The notes under the pieces: model-generated
Seen by the model: only the letters and a program-made list of their open reading frames with translations
What the model was told of the DNA's origin: nothing
Database searches by the model: none
Source of the DNA: Dipteris shenzhenensis
Taxonomy: Eukaryota > Polypodiophyta > Polypodiopsida > Gleicheniales
Strand: one strand, 5' to 3'
DNA: 64,000 bases
Assembly: GCA_047967505.1 (NCBI GenBank)
Contig: CM106539.1
Made by a program: the position numbers and the translations under genes
Shown: positions 20,280-30,910 of the stretch, in pieces
Numbering within the stretch: the stretch's first letter is position 1
How the letters are laid out: each line of letters begins with the position of its first letter

Positions 20280-23266
20280 TATCAGAGCGTGCGCCTTAAG
20301 CTCCAAGATAAGGAGGTTAGGCGGGTTGAGTTCTCCTACCACTCCACTCGGGTCTTTTGGGTACGATCGGCAGGCACATAGTTACATCGTTCATGGGATC
20401 CGATGGGCATTATGCACACCGATCCATAGAGATTCTAGAGTTGACCACAGTTTTCTACAATCAGCTCTTTCAGGCGGAGAGGGTGACTCCAGCTTGCCTT
20501 GTGGCCCCTGAGCTAGTTTGGGACCACGTTGCGAAAGTAGTCTCGTGGGATTTGTGCAGGAGTCTGGAGGAGCCTTTCACGGATGAGGAGCTCTAGGAAG
20601 CCCTCAAGGGCTTCTCGATCAGAAGTGTCTTGGCAAAGATGGTTGGACTTGGAGGGCACTATGCAGAAGTTGAGTTTCTTAGACAGATGGATTAGAGGAG
20701 TCTTTGCGCTATGCGGGGAGTTCTAGTGAGATGCTTGTCAGTAGACACACAAGCAAGGCCTTGCCTCTCTCTCCCTCGGTCTATCAGGGCTGTTCCCTAG
20801 CTCCCTTTCTTTTCCTTTTTGTGGCGAATGCATTGGGCTACCACTTGAGATCGCAGGTGGCGGGTCTCACAGGGTTGAGGCTCCCAATCAGATAGTAGGA
20901 GTTGCTAGACTCAGAGCTTGCAAATGACACAGCCTTGTACGTAAAGGGCACCGTAGTGATCTTGGAGAGAGTCGGGGGAGCCCTGGCTATCTATTGCGAG
21001 GCCTCAAGTGCACGGATCAACTGGACAAAATCCATCAGGTTTTTCACAGGCTTTGAGGAGACACATGAGATTCAAGAGTAGGGGAGTGCCTTTGGCTTTT
21101 GTTGGATATCACGGAGCCAGACAGGGAGATACCTCGGATGCCAAGTGGGTATTGATATTACAGTAGAGCTTCAGATCTCGCCCCAGTCCTCGAGAGTGTC
21201 CGACGCAAGCTTCTCTACTGGAGCTCAGTCAAACTCTTCTTAGCGAGCTGTGCCTTAGTGGCAAACCAGGTCCTTTTTGCCATAGCCTAGTACATTGCCT
21301 TCTGTTGGTGTTTTCACAGAGGGTGGATTGGATAGCTCTGACGTTTGGTTCAGAATTTCCTTTGGGCAGGATCGGACGACACGAGGAATACCAGAGCTCG
21401 GGTCGCTGGGCAGACGGTGATCATGCTGCAGGCATTGGGAGGCTTGGGTATCATTGATCCGGAGATGAAGAGTAGAGCCCTCTTCGGCCTCACCCCTGGC
21501 GCAGAGCCTTGGAAGCTCCTCTTACAGCGAGGGCTTCTCGGAAACACCCCATGCATTGGGGGATAGTGGTAACATTCACATAGATGGATCTTTTCAGAAG
21601 CCCCCCTAACGGGGAAGGGTTCCCCCCATGATGAGGAGCCTCCATAGGGTCTGGTAGAGATTAGCAAGGGGCCTCATCCATGCTTAGTCCCGTTGTGTGT
21701 AGAGAGGAGTTCGAGCATTAGTCTCTCATTTGGCACTCGGAGATCAAGGATCAAGATGGACGTATGCTTGGGAAATGGACTCACATTGAATGGGCACAGT
21801 GGGACAGTGGCCAGGACGGCTTCTTTGGCAGATGGAACAGATTACCCATGGAGGCAAAGGTGAGGCTTGGAGCCATAGCGCATATGCAAGGGGTAGGGCA
21901 GCGGATGAGAGAGATTGACCTAGCCATCCTTGAGTCTTGGTGGGAGGGACTCTGCATGTGGATGGACATCAGATGGTTGGGTCAGTTTTTTGACACTGAG
22001 GTCTCCTTGAGGATGATGATTCAGTGAGGCAACACGCATCATGTTTTCTTCCGTGTAGGGCCTGGAGGCCATCTTCAGGCACTCACTAAGAGAGACAGTG
22101 AGATGGACAGGAGTCTGGATGGCAGATGATCAGAGTTGTGGGCCGATTGGGGAAGTAGTGGCACATCCATCCTCCTAGCATCCTAGAGCAGGATGCCCCC
22201 AGATGGCGCCTCTGGCGTTGGGAAAGTAGGTCCCTAAGGGAGGTCCACTGGGAACTGAGAGAGTTGTTTCGGCCTTCCAGAATCGGCCTCACCGAGCAGG
22301 CGGGCGAGGTGCCTTTCTTTTCCTATACCACTTGGATTGGCATGAGGCTTCACATGGACTCTTCGACTTGGACCCCTTCGAGGAAGAGGCATTGGGTGGC
22401 CTAGAGGGTGTCCCAAGAGGTCCGTTCCAGGTTTTGGACACGTCTATGGTCCAGTTTGCGGCCGAGGAAGATCTCCTACTTCTTTTGGCTGGCCGCCATG
22501 GAGGCTTGTGCATAGGCCTGTGGTTGGAGTAGATGTAGGTGGAGGGGCATAGACGACCCCTCATTGCCTCTGAAGCTCTTGTGGCGCAGTGAGGATCTGG
22601 GTGGGAGCCCTCACGATTATGACCCACATGCATAGGCCTTCAGAGGGACTACACCTGGGGGATGGTGGCCTGGTTGACCAAGGGTGGTCACGCGTTCGAG
22701 ATTGATGAGGTCTCTCCAGCTTAGCGGATAAAGGGTCAGAGCATTCAGAGGATAGAGCTCTATGAGGTGGTCCCTCTTGATATCTCGGGTCCTCATTCCC
22801 CTCCGGAGGAAGGATAGCGTGTGGGAGGTAGTAGCCAGTATCATGGCGTGAAACGTTTGGGTTGTTAGCTGTACTCTGGTGATGGGGGAGCATTCGGTTC
22901 CACCTGTAGCTTAGTCGCCCATCTAGTAGGACATCATCTACACCTTGCGCTCCACCTGGGAGCGGGGGACCTTGGGCTCTAGGGTGACTGTCGCGAGGCG
23001 CACACATTTTTGCAAGGCTTGGCCTTGTAGGAGTTTTCTACATATTCACTCCGTGAGGCATTCATTGGTTGTATAGTCCTCCCACGTGATGTTCGCCCCT
23101 GTACTAGAGATTCCCTAGGCAGTGAGCTTGGTTTCTTTGGAACAGGCTAAGTTTTCTTCTTTCAGACTAAATCCCGACTACTCAACACCTTTGGGGCTGT
23201 TGTTTTGTATGAAAGTTTTTCAAGCATTAATAGAAAGTTCCTTTCTTTGCAAAAAAAAAAAAAAAA
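20280..23266 (+). mobile_element. 5'-truncated L1-like LINE with poly(A) tail
   Basis: The plus strand ends with A16 at 23251-23266, preceded by a LINE-like 3' end (aagcattaatagaaagttcc). Upstream, 20700-21560 carries RT motifs: LSPSVYQGCSLAPFLFLFVA, then LANDTALYVKG where the family has FADDTA. Later parts match the thumb/connection region (KWTHIEWAQWDSG) of ORF2. The endonuclease and ORF1 are missing. Stops are frequent and the catalytic dipeptide is altered, so it is dead. Downstream of the tail the sequence jumps into DNA shared with 12433. Confidence 0.7.
20704..21660 (+). pseudogene. LINE reverse transcriptase fragment, inactive
   Basis: 20704-20895 is open: SSEMLVSRHTSKALPLSPSV, YQGCSLAPFLFLFVANALGY. 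This is the RT motif around Q-G-C-P-L-A-P-x-L-F of non-LTR elements. At about 20920 the YADD/FADD box appears as LAND, with one metal-binding Asp changed to Asn. Following pieces GGALAIYCEASSARINWTKS and RYLGCQVG agree with L1-type RT. At least six stops follow. Confidence 0.65.
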
Positions 23267-23960
23267 CGCAAGGAGTAGACCGATCCCCCCTCCACCACAA
23301 TACTACAAAGAGCAAGTCCAACTATCCAACAGCTCGCATGTGATAGTGACATCTCAGTTAGCTTGCGGCCTGCAAGGGCAAACCATCACTCGTCAGCCCC
23401 CCTTATTCTGAACTGGGTGGTCAATACCATCAAATTTGTTTTGAGAGCCGGCTTTGCTGTGTAGGCACTTGCACCCACTAGACATCTCATGGAGAACTCT
23501 TCGCCCCACCTTAATTATTCGGCACCACCTCAAGTACAGCAAAAGACAATACATTCATTTTTGGGGGACAACCCAGGGACGAGTACACATGCATAGCATA
23601 GAGGGCCTAGAAAGCCCAATCCGTGTCATATGGATCCTCAAGAGAGAGAATCGTTGCTGTAGCTGCATGTATCTCCTCAGGAGGCTCTTGAGAGAATCAG
23701 GGACGAGTACACATGCATAGCATAGAGGGCCTAGAAAGCCCAATCCGTGTCATATGGATCCTCAAGAGAGAGAATCGTTGCTGTAGCTGCATGTATCTCC
23801 TCAGGAGGCTCTTGAGGTTCAGCTTGTTCTTCAGCAAGGAGATTGGCATGTTGCTTCTCTTGTTCCCGTTACTTTTTCTTGAAGCAATGCTTCGATGTGT
23901 TCTTTCCTTGTGCAAAACCTGCAAATAATATCTTGTTGGTCTTACATTTGCATGTGGAAG
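23267..23960 (-). pseudogene. LINE endonuclease fragment with tandem duplication
   Basis: 23267-23590 repeats 12433-12630 (agtagaccgat...caccacaatact...gagcaagtccaact, and later aaagacaatacattcatttt). It is thus a piece of the LINE endonuclease region on the minus strand; the two copies are decayed separately. The following 23576-23816 is a tandem duplication listed separately. No open frame of note. Confidence 0.45.
23576..23816. repeat. 124 bp tandem duplication, nearly identical
   Basis: gggacgagtacacatgcata starts at 23576 and again at 23700. The units are the same through ...tcctcaggaggctcttgag, so the duplication is recent. Confidence 0.9.
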
Positions 23961-23967
23961 CAAATGC

Positions 23968-25923
23968 TATTGGATAAATTGATGTTTAGGGGACACACTT
24001 ATGGACATGGTCATGTGGTGTGTGTGTGTGCCAGTGTGCTAGTGCTTGTGTAGGACATGGTGTGAGTGCTAGTGAGCACCATGGTAGGTGTGTTAGGTGA
24101 CTCATCAGTTAGGTGTCACCCATCTAGGTGTGATTGAGATAAGTTAGGGACTTGGTGGCCAGTTTGATGGAGGACTTGGGGGTGTTACTGATGGAGACAA
24201 TCAGGGAGATAATCATGGATCTAAAGCCACCTACCCAGGGGCATTCCACTATATGTAACTCTACTCATGAATGAAATCAAACTTGCTATTGCTCTTGCCT
24301 TTGCTTCTATCTCGTGTACTCTCTTCCTCTACAATAATCTCCATTATGTTCCTACAAGTGGTATCAGAGCCATACTACCCTCCATAGCCTCCCTCATCCT
24401 CAGCCTACGTCTCTTTCACTGCGACATTCCTTCCAGCAACCTCTTCATACTGGTGTTCCTTCTACTGGTCACCATTCCACCCTGATTCTGCGTGCTGCAC
24501 CCGTGATCTACAGCAGACTATTTGCTCTACGTAGCTATGCTCCAAATGTAGCTCTACTAAAAGAAGCGCTGCTGCCTACGTAGGTCTGCTGAAAGCTGCG
24601 CTGCTGCCCACGCCAGCACCTCAGTCCACCATTCTTCTCTCCCTGTCATTCTACCTCGTCATTCTCCTGGCTGGTTGAACCATTGTCCAAATCCTCTAGA
24701 AGCTGGGCGACTACAAGCAAAATGAGCCACTTTGCAAGGCATTTGGTAGAGAAACGAGGGAGATATCATCATTTTTTCAGTTCAGCTTGAAGGAGTTCTC
24801 CCGGGTACAGCTGCGCGACATTGCTGGATTTGCCCGCTTGAAAGCTTGGTAGTGCCGTCTCATCTGAATCAAATCCCTGATGCGGATTTCTCGTAAGCAA
24901 ATAGCAGAAGAGGAGTGTGCAACCAAGATACCATGGAGGAATTGATCCACTACAATCGAAGTGGTGGTGATTTGTTCTAGACAATGGGGCGTGTTGTGTA
25001 CAGAAGTGCTGTGACGAATCTCTATAGCGGACTTCATCTACAGCCTACTTTGAGCAAAAGTTTCCTTATTATTCATTTTTTACTTTTAATTTTGATCATA
25101 TCCTCATATCATGTCTTCTTTGCATCTATATGGAGATGATGTAATGATAGTTTTGATGAGTGACCATGAGGAGTCACAAGATTGGGTGCCTAAGAAAAGG
25201 CATGGTCAATTCAAGAAGAGCACGAAGACCTTAATCAAGGACAATTGCAAAGGGTCCAAGACAAGGAAGAAAGACTACAGCTCCAAGAATATTGATAAGG
25301 AGGCGGACAACAAGACAAGGGACAAGCACAATGGGTCCTATACAATGGTGGCATGGAAACGAAGACGCAAAAGGACTTCCATCAAGGGGGGAATTTTCCC
25401 CATATATTCAAATTAGGCATATTTATGTGTGTGTGGTCAATAAGGTGCTCTGCCATGGATAGTCCATCCTAAAATGATATGTTATTTCCATTTTAGATAG
25501 TCATGTTTGCTTGCTTTGAGTCATATGTCCTATTGTGATACCCAAAGACACATATTCCAAGTGGACTCTCTTATGGTAAACCGAGGTAACCTGATTTGGA
25601 GTGAGATCATGGTGGAGCTAGGGTGTCCACATGAGTCTACTACCGATGCAACTAGAGTGAGAACAAGGTCGAGAGCATGAAAACCCATGTAGTATCCCAT
25701 TGTTTACTGCCAGGGTAGAAGGTCAACAATTTAAGGAGGGGTATGTTGGATAAATTGATGTTTAGGGGACACACTTATGGACATGGTCATGTGGTGTGTG
25801 CGCGCCAGTGTGCTAGTGCGTAGGACATGGTGTGAGTGCTAAAGTGACTCATCAGTTAGGTGTCACCCATCTAGGTGTGATTGAGATAAGTTAGGGACTT
25901 GGTGGCTAGTTTGATGGAGGACT
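23968..25923 (+). mobile_element. Small non-autonomous copia-like LTR element, 3' LTR truncated
   Basis: The 5' LTR is 23968-24356 and ends CCTACA. Two bases on, TGGTATCAGAGCC (24359-24371) is the initiator-tRNA-Met primer-binding site. The internal region is 24357-25743 and ends in the polypurine tract aaggaggggta (25733-25743). The 3' LTR begins TGTTGGATAAATTG at 25744 and matches the 5' LTR for about 180 bp, then is cut by copia RNase H sequence. The internal region has no protease, integrase or RT. Confidence 0.75.
25111..25416 (+). CDS. Lysine-rich 101-residue ORF inside the element, unknown
   Basis: Not recognised. It begins MSSLHLYGDDVMIVLMSDHE and is then very basic (KKRHGQFKKSTKT, GSKTRKKDY, KRRRKR). 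It sits between the primer-binding site and polypurine tract of the small copia-like element, where a gag would be, and basic RNA-binding tails are common there. There is no zinc knuckle. It could equally be a chance frame. Confidence 0.3.
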   Translation: MSSLHLYGDDVMIVLMSDHEESQDWVPKKRHGQFKKSTKTLIKDNCKGSKTRKKDYSSKNIDKEADNKTRDKHNGSYTMVAWKRRRKRTSIKGGIFPIYSN

Positions 25924-26440
25924 TTGGCTATGATATCTCCAACAATGATTATGTCAGAGACAAAGATTATTAGTTGGAAATATTCATTTGACACAAGATA
26001 ATTGGTAGACATTTTCACTAAAACATTACCACAACCTAAGTTTGAATCTTTTCAACAAGCTTTACACTTGCTTCCCTAAAACATTAGCACGACCTAAGTT
26101 TGAAGCTTTTCGACAAGCTTTACACATGTCACATAGTGACACGTGACTATGGGATAAGTCTCATAGTGACACGTGGCACTCACACATGACTCACACAAAG
26201 ACTAGTACTAGATCTCCTGGTACAACACACCAACACATCACATCAACACATTCTTTGGCTATGATATCTCCAACAATGATTATGTCAGACAAAGATTGTA
26301 TGTTGGAGATGTTCATTTGACACAAGATAATTTGGTAGATATTTTCACTAAAACATTACCATGACCTAAGTTTGAAGCTTTTCGACAAGCTTTACACTTG
26401 CTTCCCTTTGTCACTAACCCTTGTACTTCCATTGGTTGAT
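25923..26440 (+). pseudogene. Duplicated Ty1/copia polyprotein C-terminus
   Basis: Two direct copies (25923-26127 and 26253-26440) encode the end of a copia RNase H region: FGYDISNNDYV, then DNLVDIFTKTLP and PKFEAFRQALHLLP. The last resembles the family ending DQLADIFTKPLP. Copy one also has an internal 60 bp repeat (aaaacattaccac... twice). Between them lies about 125 bp with tgacacgtg motifs and a string of caacacatcacatc. Confidence 0.65.
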
Positions 26441-26942
26441 ATATTTTTTATGGAGGAATATGTGCAACCATGGTAAATATACCAGGTACATCTAAGACTT
26501 TTCTAGTGCAATTCAGCCCACCCTGGTATGGCCTTACAGACCAGTTAGTGCATAAATAGAACGGCTAGTACTGTTAGTCAACGTATGACTACTATCTAGT
26601 CTAGTCCCAATAGAGTTTTATTAAAACCCTCCTACTAAAATTTTTTACCGTCCTACGAAGTAGAGATTTGATGCTTTGCTTCAGTTTGACCATCATCTTC
26701 AACATTTCATTGTTAAGAAACTTCAATGTTCATTATGCTTGTAGATGATGTGTTTGGGCATGTTCTTGTATTCACCTTGGTTTATGATTTGCAAGCTACA
26801 GAACTTTCATTTTGATTCGGGTGTAGTGCTGAAAGGCTAACTTAAGGGCAATCTGTAAGTTCTATACAATTAGGCAATTTGATGACTTGCTATCTTTGTT
26901 TGTTATGTCCTCTATTTTAGTTTGTTATGTCCTCTATTTTAG
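26441..26942. other. End of the 24 kb intron, nothing recognised
   Basis: AT-rich; a doubled tttgttatgtcctctatttta (26899-26939) stands directly in front of the acceptor tttag of the next gamma-COP exon and supplies its pyrimidine-rich tract. A short piece near 26745 resembles the tgtttgggcatgttcttg end of the dispersed repeat. Confidence 0.4.
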
Positions 26943-27958
26943 GTGCGAGACAGGGCTACTCTTTACCTGAGTGTTCTTAGTGGAGATGCCCCTGTGGAAG
27001 AGAATATTCAAGATGATAGGTTTGTTTTTGAAACTATGGATGTGCCTTTGTCAAACTTGGAGGCAAGCTTGCAAGCGTATGTAAGTGGGGATGCCAGTGA
27101 AACCCGGTTTGATCTCTCATCAGTTCCAAGGGATGTTAAGCCTCAACTATTTGCAGAGAAGAAAGCACCTGGTCCCAAGAAGCCTAGCAAAGATGCGGCA
27201 CAGCCTATCACAGCCAATGGTGGCTCACTTGGAGGTGCTGGAGCAGTGGATGCGTATGGAAAGATTTTAAGTTCAATTTCAGAATTCTCAGAATTTGGAA
27301 AGCTTTTCAAGGTTGTCTTCTATTACTGTATCATGTTCAGGTTTCTTTCAGGTAATGTAAGACAGGTAACAGATTTGGGTTGCTTAGTTAAACATCAGCA
27401 TATGTTGTTGTGATACTTGCAGTCATCACTGCCTGTGGAGCTGACCGAAGAGACAGAATATGAAGTAAATGTTGTCAAGCATATCTATCGTGATCATGTG
27501 GTCTTCCAGTATAATTGCACCAATACAATTCCAGAGCAGCTTCTTGAGAATGTGAACACCCATTCCTTGAATTGTTACTATTTGTGAATCCAACAGGACA
27601 GTTTATGATCTTATTTTGTTTTGCTGTGAGATGTGCAGAATATTTGCATCTTAGGGATGCCTCTTTTTTTACACTAAAAGCGGATCAATTGATGTGCATG
27701 TATCTGTTTATCATCGAGTTCTCAAAATTTTTTTCTGGCTGGTGTCTTGCCATGAAGGGTGATTTCGTGCATGTTTTGGTTTAACAGGTCAGCATAATTG
27801 TGGAGGTTGTTGAGGGAGAAGAGTTTGGAGAGATTGTGTCCAAACCGTTGCAATCTCTACCATACAATTCACCTGGTCAGGCATTTGTGGCTTTTGAAAG
27901 AACAGGAGTCTTTTCAACTGGAAAATTTGCAAATACAATGAGATTTATTGTAAAGGAG
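26943..27958 (+). CDS. Gamma-COP exons (hinge and start of appendage)
   Basis: Three in-phase exons: 26943-27311 (123 codons, [17 protein letters not shown] to FGKLFK), 27423-27551 (43 codons, [20 protein letters not shown] to PEQLLEN) and 27788-27958 (57 codons, [13 protein letters not shown] to MRFIVKE). The first finishes the trunk and runs through the flexible hinge, marked by the lysine/proline-rich stretch [13 protein letters not shown]. The next two form the immunoglobulin-like beta-sandwich of the gamma-COP appendage, a site for accessory factors. Splice sites are tag|GTGCGA ... AAG|gttg, cag|TCATCA ... AAT|gtga and cag|GTCAGC ... GAG|gtat. Upstream is the 24.2 kb intron, downstream the 5.3 kb intron that holds the Penelope-like reverse transcriptase. 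No frame damage seen. Confidence 0.93.
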
Positions 27959-28199
27959 GTATATCAACTTTAAGGTCCTTCTTCTTTAGTGTATATTTTG
28001 AAGCCTTGGTTTGTTGTGAAGTCATCTTGTGTTTACTAAACTCATTAAGGATGGGCAGATGAATGATTAGGACTGTCTAGGTGGCTGAATGATGTAAAAT
28101 TGTTTTTTGTTTTCAAGGATTCTCAGTAGAGTATTTGAGTTAACTTTTTAAAGTTGTTCTCATTGAGCTCCTGTTATTTATTGAAGGAGTGTAGGGTAC

Positions 28200-28454
28200 C
28201 AAAGACTGAGCCTTCCCTTTACATTAGGCGTGCTGACAAAAGCTCACTTACAATGACCTTGTTTAAATGAATGTTCATGTGTGTGTATATGTGAGAGCAT
28301 ATGTTTACACTATGGTTAGCACTCTCTGTTGGGTGCTGATCGCCATAATAGCTAGTCTTTGCTATGCACGATGAAGTTTTTGTGGTTTTCAACCTTGTGG
28401 ACTGTGGTGATTGTCATGCCGTTAAAACTGGACTAGTATAGGATGAGTTTGGGC
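28200..28454 (+). repeat. ~320 bp dispersed repeat, copy 4
   Basis: Contains tgtgagagcatatgtttaca, ctctgttgggtgctgat, tagctagtctttgctatgca and the end aggatgagtttgggca. It runs directly into the first readable codons of the Penelope-like reverse transcriptase. The acgtcagtgggg block is deleted. Confidence 0.75.
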
Positions 28455-28458
28455 AAAT

Positions 28459-29900
28459 GTGGACAAATGTTCCAATAACTTTGTTTTTATTTGCAAAAAG
28501 TTTTACTTAGAATGTCTTTTAAGAGAAGTGAACTCGTTTGCCAAAACTTACGCCCTTGCCTTAGTTTCTCAAAAGGATTTGATCTCAAAACATCAGAGTT
28601 TTTGCAAGTCTTTTGGGTTTGTTTGCAATCCAAGCATACGTTTTCTTTGTGCTGCTTGGAAGTTTCACACAAAACTCAAAAAAAGCCAAGATTTATTGCA
28701 GCTGCTTGTGAGACTACTTTGACGAATGTCTCTAAATGGCTAAGCTACTGCTTCAAAGCCATGTTGCTTAGTGTCCATGAACTTTGGAGGGACTTATTAA
28801 AAGAGGCAGATGTCCCCTCGAACTCAAGCTGGATTTTAAATGACTCTGTAGGAGTGATTCCTGTTGTAAAATTTTTTAATTCCTCTCGAAGCATTCAGGA
28901 AAAAGAGTCTTCTATTCTCCTTCAAACCTATGATTTTACGACGCTTTACACAAAGATTGAGTTGGAAGACCTGAAGTTTAGAATTAAAAAGCTAGTGGCT
29001 GAAGTTTTCAAGCTGAGATTTGACAAAGATAGATGCAAAGTGCTAAAAGTTGAGAAAACAGCCTTATGCTTTGACTTTTTGTGGCTAAAAAATAAAGATC
29101 ATGACATAGGTTCTAAAAAGAAAAGATACACAAAGGTAGTAAGTGTAGAAGATGTTTGCTCTTGGATAGATTTTCTTTTAGATAATCTTTACATCACAAT
29201 AGGTGATTTATTGTTTCAACAAGTTATAGGAATCCCCATGGGCACTAATTGTGCCGTCTTTTTAGTAAACTTTTATCTTTTCACTCATGAATTTGAGTTT
29301 ATGCAACGTCTTATTTCTATCAATACCTGCCCTATCATTTTACATAAGCTTAGTCAAGTTAGGCGTTTTATAGATGATTTATTTGTACCAGATGTTCCTA
29401 ACTTTCAAGACTTTATGTACAAAGACGCTAGAGCTTTTGGAGAAGGAATCTATCCTCGTGACTCTTGTGAACTGAACTGCACTTCAAGAGGGGATTCTTG
29501 TGTTTTCTTAGATCTTAGACTTTCTCAATCTACCATAGGATTAGAGGTTGATATATACGATAAACGTGAACAACCTGAATATAGTGGTTTACACATTATA
29601 AAAATGCCTCACATTGACTCAAACATTTCTGATTTGGCAAAATATGGAGTCATTTCTTCCCAATTCCATAGATTTTCCCGCCTTTGTACAACTAAGGAGT
29701 CTTTTATCACTCAATGTAGTAATTTGATAACTTTACTATTACACAAGAGGTATAATCCAAGGAAAATAATGAAAAAAGTTAGCACATTCTTAGATATGAA
29801 GTCTTTTATCTATGGTGTTTCGGCCTTAGGTTTGTTTAGAATGATTGAACATAAGCTGAAAACAAAAAGCGGGGAGCTGAATAGCCCGTTTTTCTTTTAG
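28459..29900 (+). CDS. Penelope-type reverse transcriptase, one frameshift
   Basis: The RT copies element RNA into DNA at the insertion site. The reading starts in frame 28459 (DKCSNNFVFICKKFYLECLL, the N-terminal DK..N block). It crosses by a single frameshift in the A7 run near 28680 (FHTKLKK to KPRFIAAACETTLTN) and stays open to the TAG at 29900. RT motifs: YDFTTLYTKI (28929), QQVIGIPMGTNC (29214), RFIDDLF (29363, the catalytic D-D) and VFLDLRL (29503), then YDKREQPEY. The IGIPMGTNCA form belongs to PLE RTs common in invertebrates, not to plant LINE or LTR RTs. About 480 residues remain. Low GC and A/T-ending codons differ from the gamma-COP exons. No endonuclease domain follows. The alternative, an organellar intron RT, lacks these motifs. 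Confidence 0.7.
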
Positions 29901-30009
29901 TTTCAAAAGAGATTTGAGTATACTTGTGCTTTCTAAGTTAGAAATGTATTTTTGCCTCTTTGTAGAAACGAGACATAAGTGTAAAGTGCCATTTAACTTT
30001 TTATGTTTT

Positions 30010-30013
<4 letters not shown>

Positions 30014-30054
<41 letters not shown>
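30014..30054. repeat. (GA)n microsatellite in the PLE 3' region
   Basis: About 20 GA units, 115 bp after the reverse transcriptase stop. Confidence 0.95.
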
Positions 30055-30058
<4 letters not shown>

Positions 30059-30319
30059 TAGTTTTTTGGAAGTTTTTGTTTCTTGACTTGCTTGTTTATT
30101 TTTGCTTAAGTCACCTGCTTCGTTTCTTCTTTATTTCTTGTTTTCATTCTCTTTTGTTTTTTTGACGTATTTTAGTAAGCATTGGGTTTGCCCAAGAGAC
30201 TCTGCGGGTCTTTAGAAACCCAGTATAGCTGCTTATGCTTGGGTACTGATGATGACATAAGTGTTGCTTTGCTTGCTAAGTATGTCTCCTTTGGCTTTTC
30301 ATAAAAGTTTTTGTTTACC

Positions 30320-30435
30320 TCTTTTTTCTTCTCTTTCATTTTCTCTTTTATTTTCTTTGTAGATTTTTGATCTTTAGAACAACAAAAATTCTAAATTTGT
30401 ATGATTGGACTTATTCTAGTCTTACAAAGGTATAT
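30320..30435 (+). repeat. PLE 3' end segment (paralogue at 33540-33655)
   Basis: ttctctttcattttctcttttat, then tagatttttgatctttagaa and attctagtcttacaaagg. The same order of blocks, with small changes, is found 3.2 kb further on in the same intron. Confidence 0.8.
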
Positions 30436-30441
30436 ATATAT

Positions 30442-30910
30442 GAGTTTGGGCACGTTTCAACCTTGTGGGTGACTGTCATGAGTTGAAACTGGACTAGTAG
30501 AGGACGAGTTTGGGCACATTTCTGGATTCATCTTAGCTATACGTTTTCTTTTGAATCAGGGGACATGCAAATCTCACCTTGTGAAGTTTTTGTCTAGGTT
30601 GCAGCCTATGGTATCGAGCATTTTTTCTAGTTTCAGTGATGCATTGCCTTATGAGCTATCTTTTTTGCTTGTAAGCTTGTTTCGGAGAACCAAAATGAAT
30701 CCAAGTGTAGAGGTGACACTAACACTCCATCCGCAAGAGATTGAGGGCTTATTGCAAAAGATGTGAAAGTGCATTGTTAGAGTATGCCCTTCACTTCTGG
30801 AGAACTGAGAGGGACTCAAGCAAAGGCCTTAACTGGATCCTCAGGTGTGTGTGGTTGTTTCACGTGTGTAGATATAGCATATGTTTATTCTATGGTTTAC
30901 ACCCACGGTT
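30442..30910 (+). repeat. ~560 bp dispersed repeat unit, copy 5
   Basis: Starts gagtttgggcacgtttcaac and keeps gtgactgtcatgag, ggactagtagaggac and ggattcatct. It then has ggacatgcaaatctcaccttgtgaag (the spacer of the tandem copies at 8.3 kb), and finally cccttcac, tagatatagcatatgttta and tctatggtttacacccac. It breaks at 30906, where copia protease coding begins. Confidence 0.7.

Larger units (their letters stand above)
28455..30441 (+). mobile_element. Penelope-like (PLE) retroelement, 5'-truncated
   Basis: Contains one long RT frame followed by a 540 bp 3' region with a (GA)n run. That region ends in tttagaacaac, attggac and tattctagtcttacaaagg, sequence also present at 184-645 and 33540-33655. 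It sits inside the dispersed repeat: gagtttgggca ends the left flank (about 28444-28454) and gagtttgggca begins the right flank (about 30442), a candidate 11 bp target duplication. No LTRs, and no GIY-YIG endonuclease frame is visible on either side. Confidence 0.65.

Noticed and set aside
22289-23007. Minus-strand frames of 114 and 148 codons
   Set aside because: They lie antisense to the decayed LINE ORF2 and have no recognisable domain.
30230-30270. CTGATGA in the PLE 3' region and in the dispersed repeat, as a possible hammerhead ribozyme (known in PLEs)
   Set aside because: The required GAAA box and matching stems after CTGATGA are missing in all copies.
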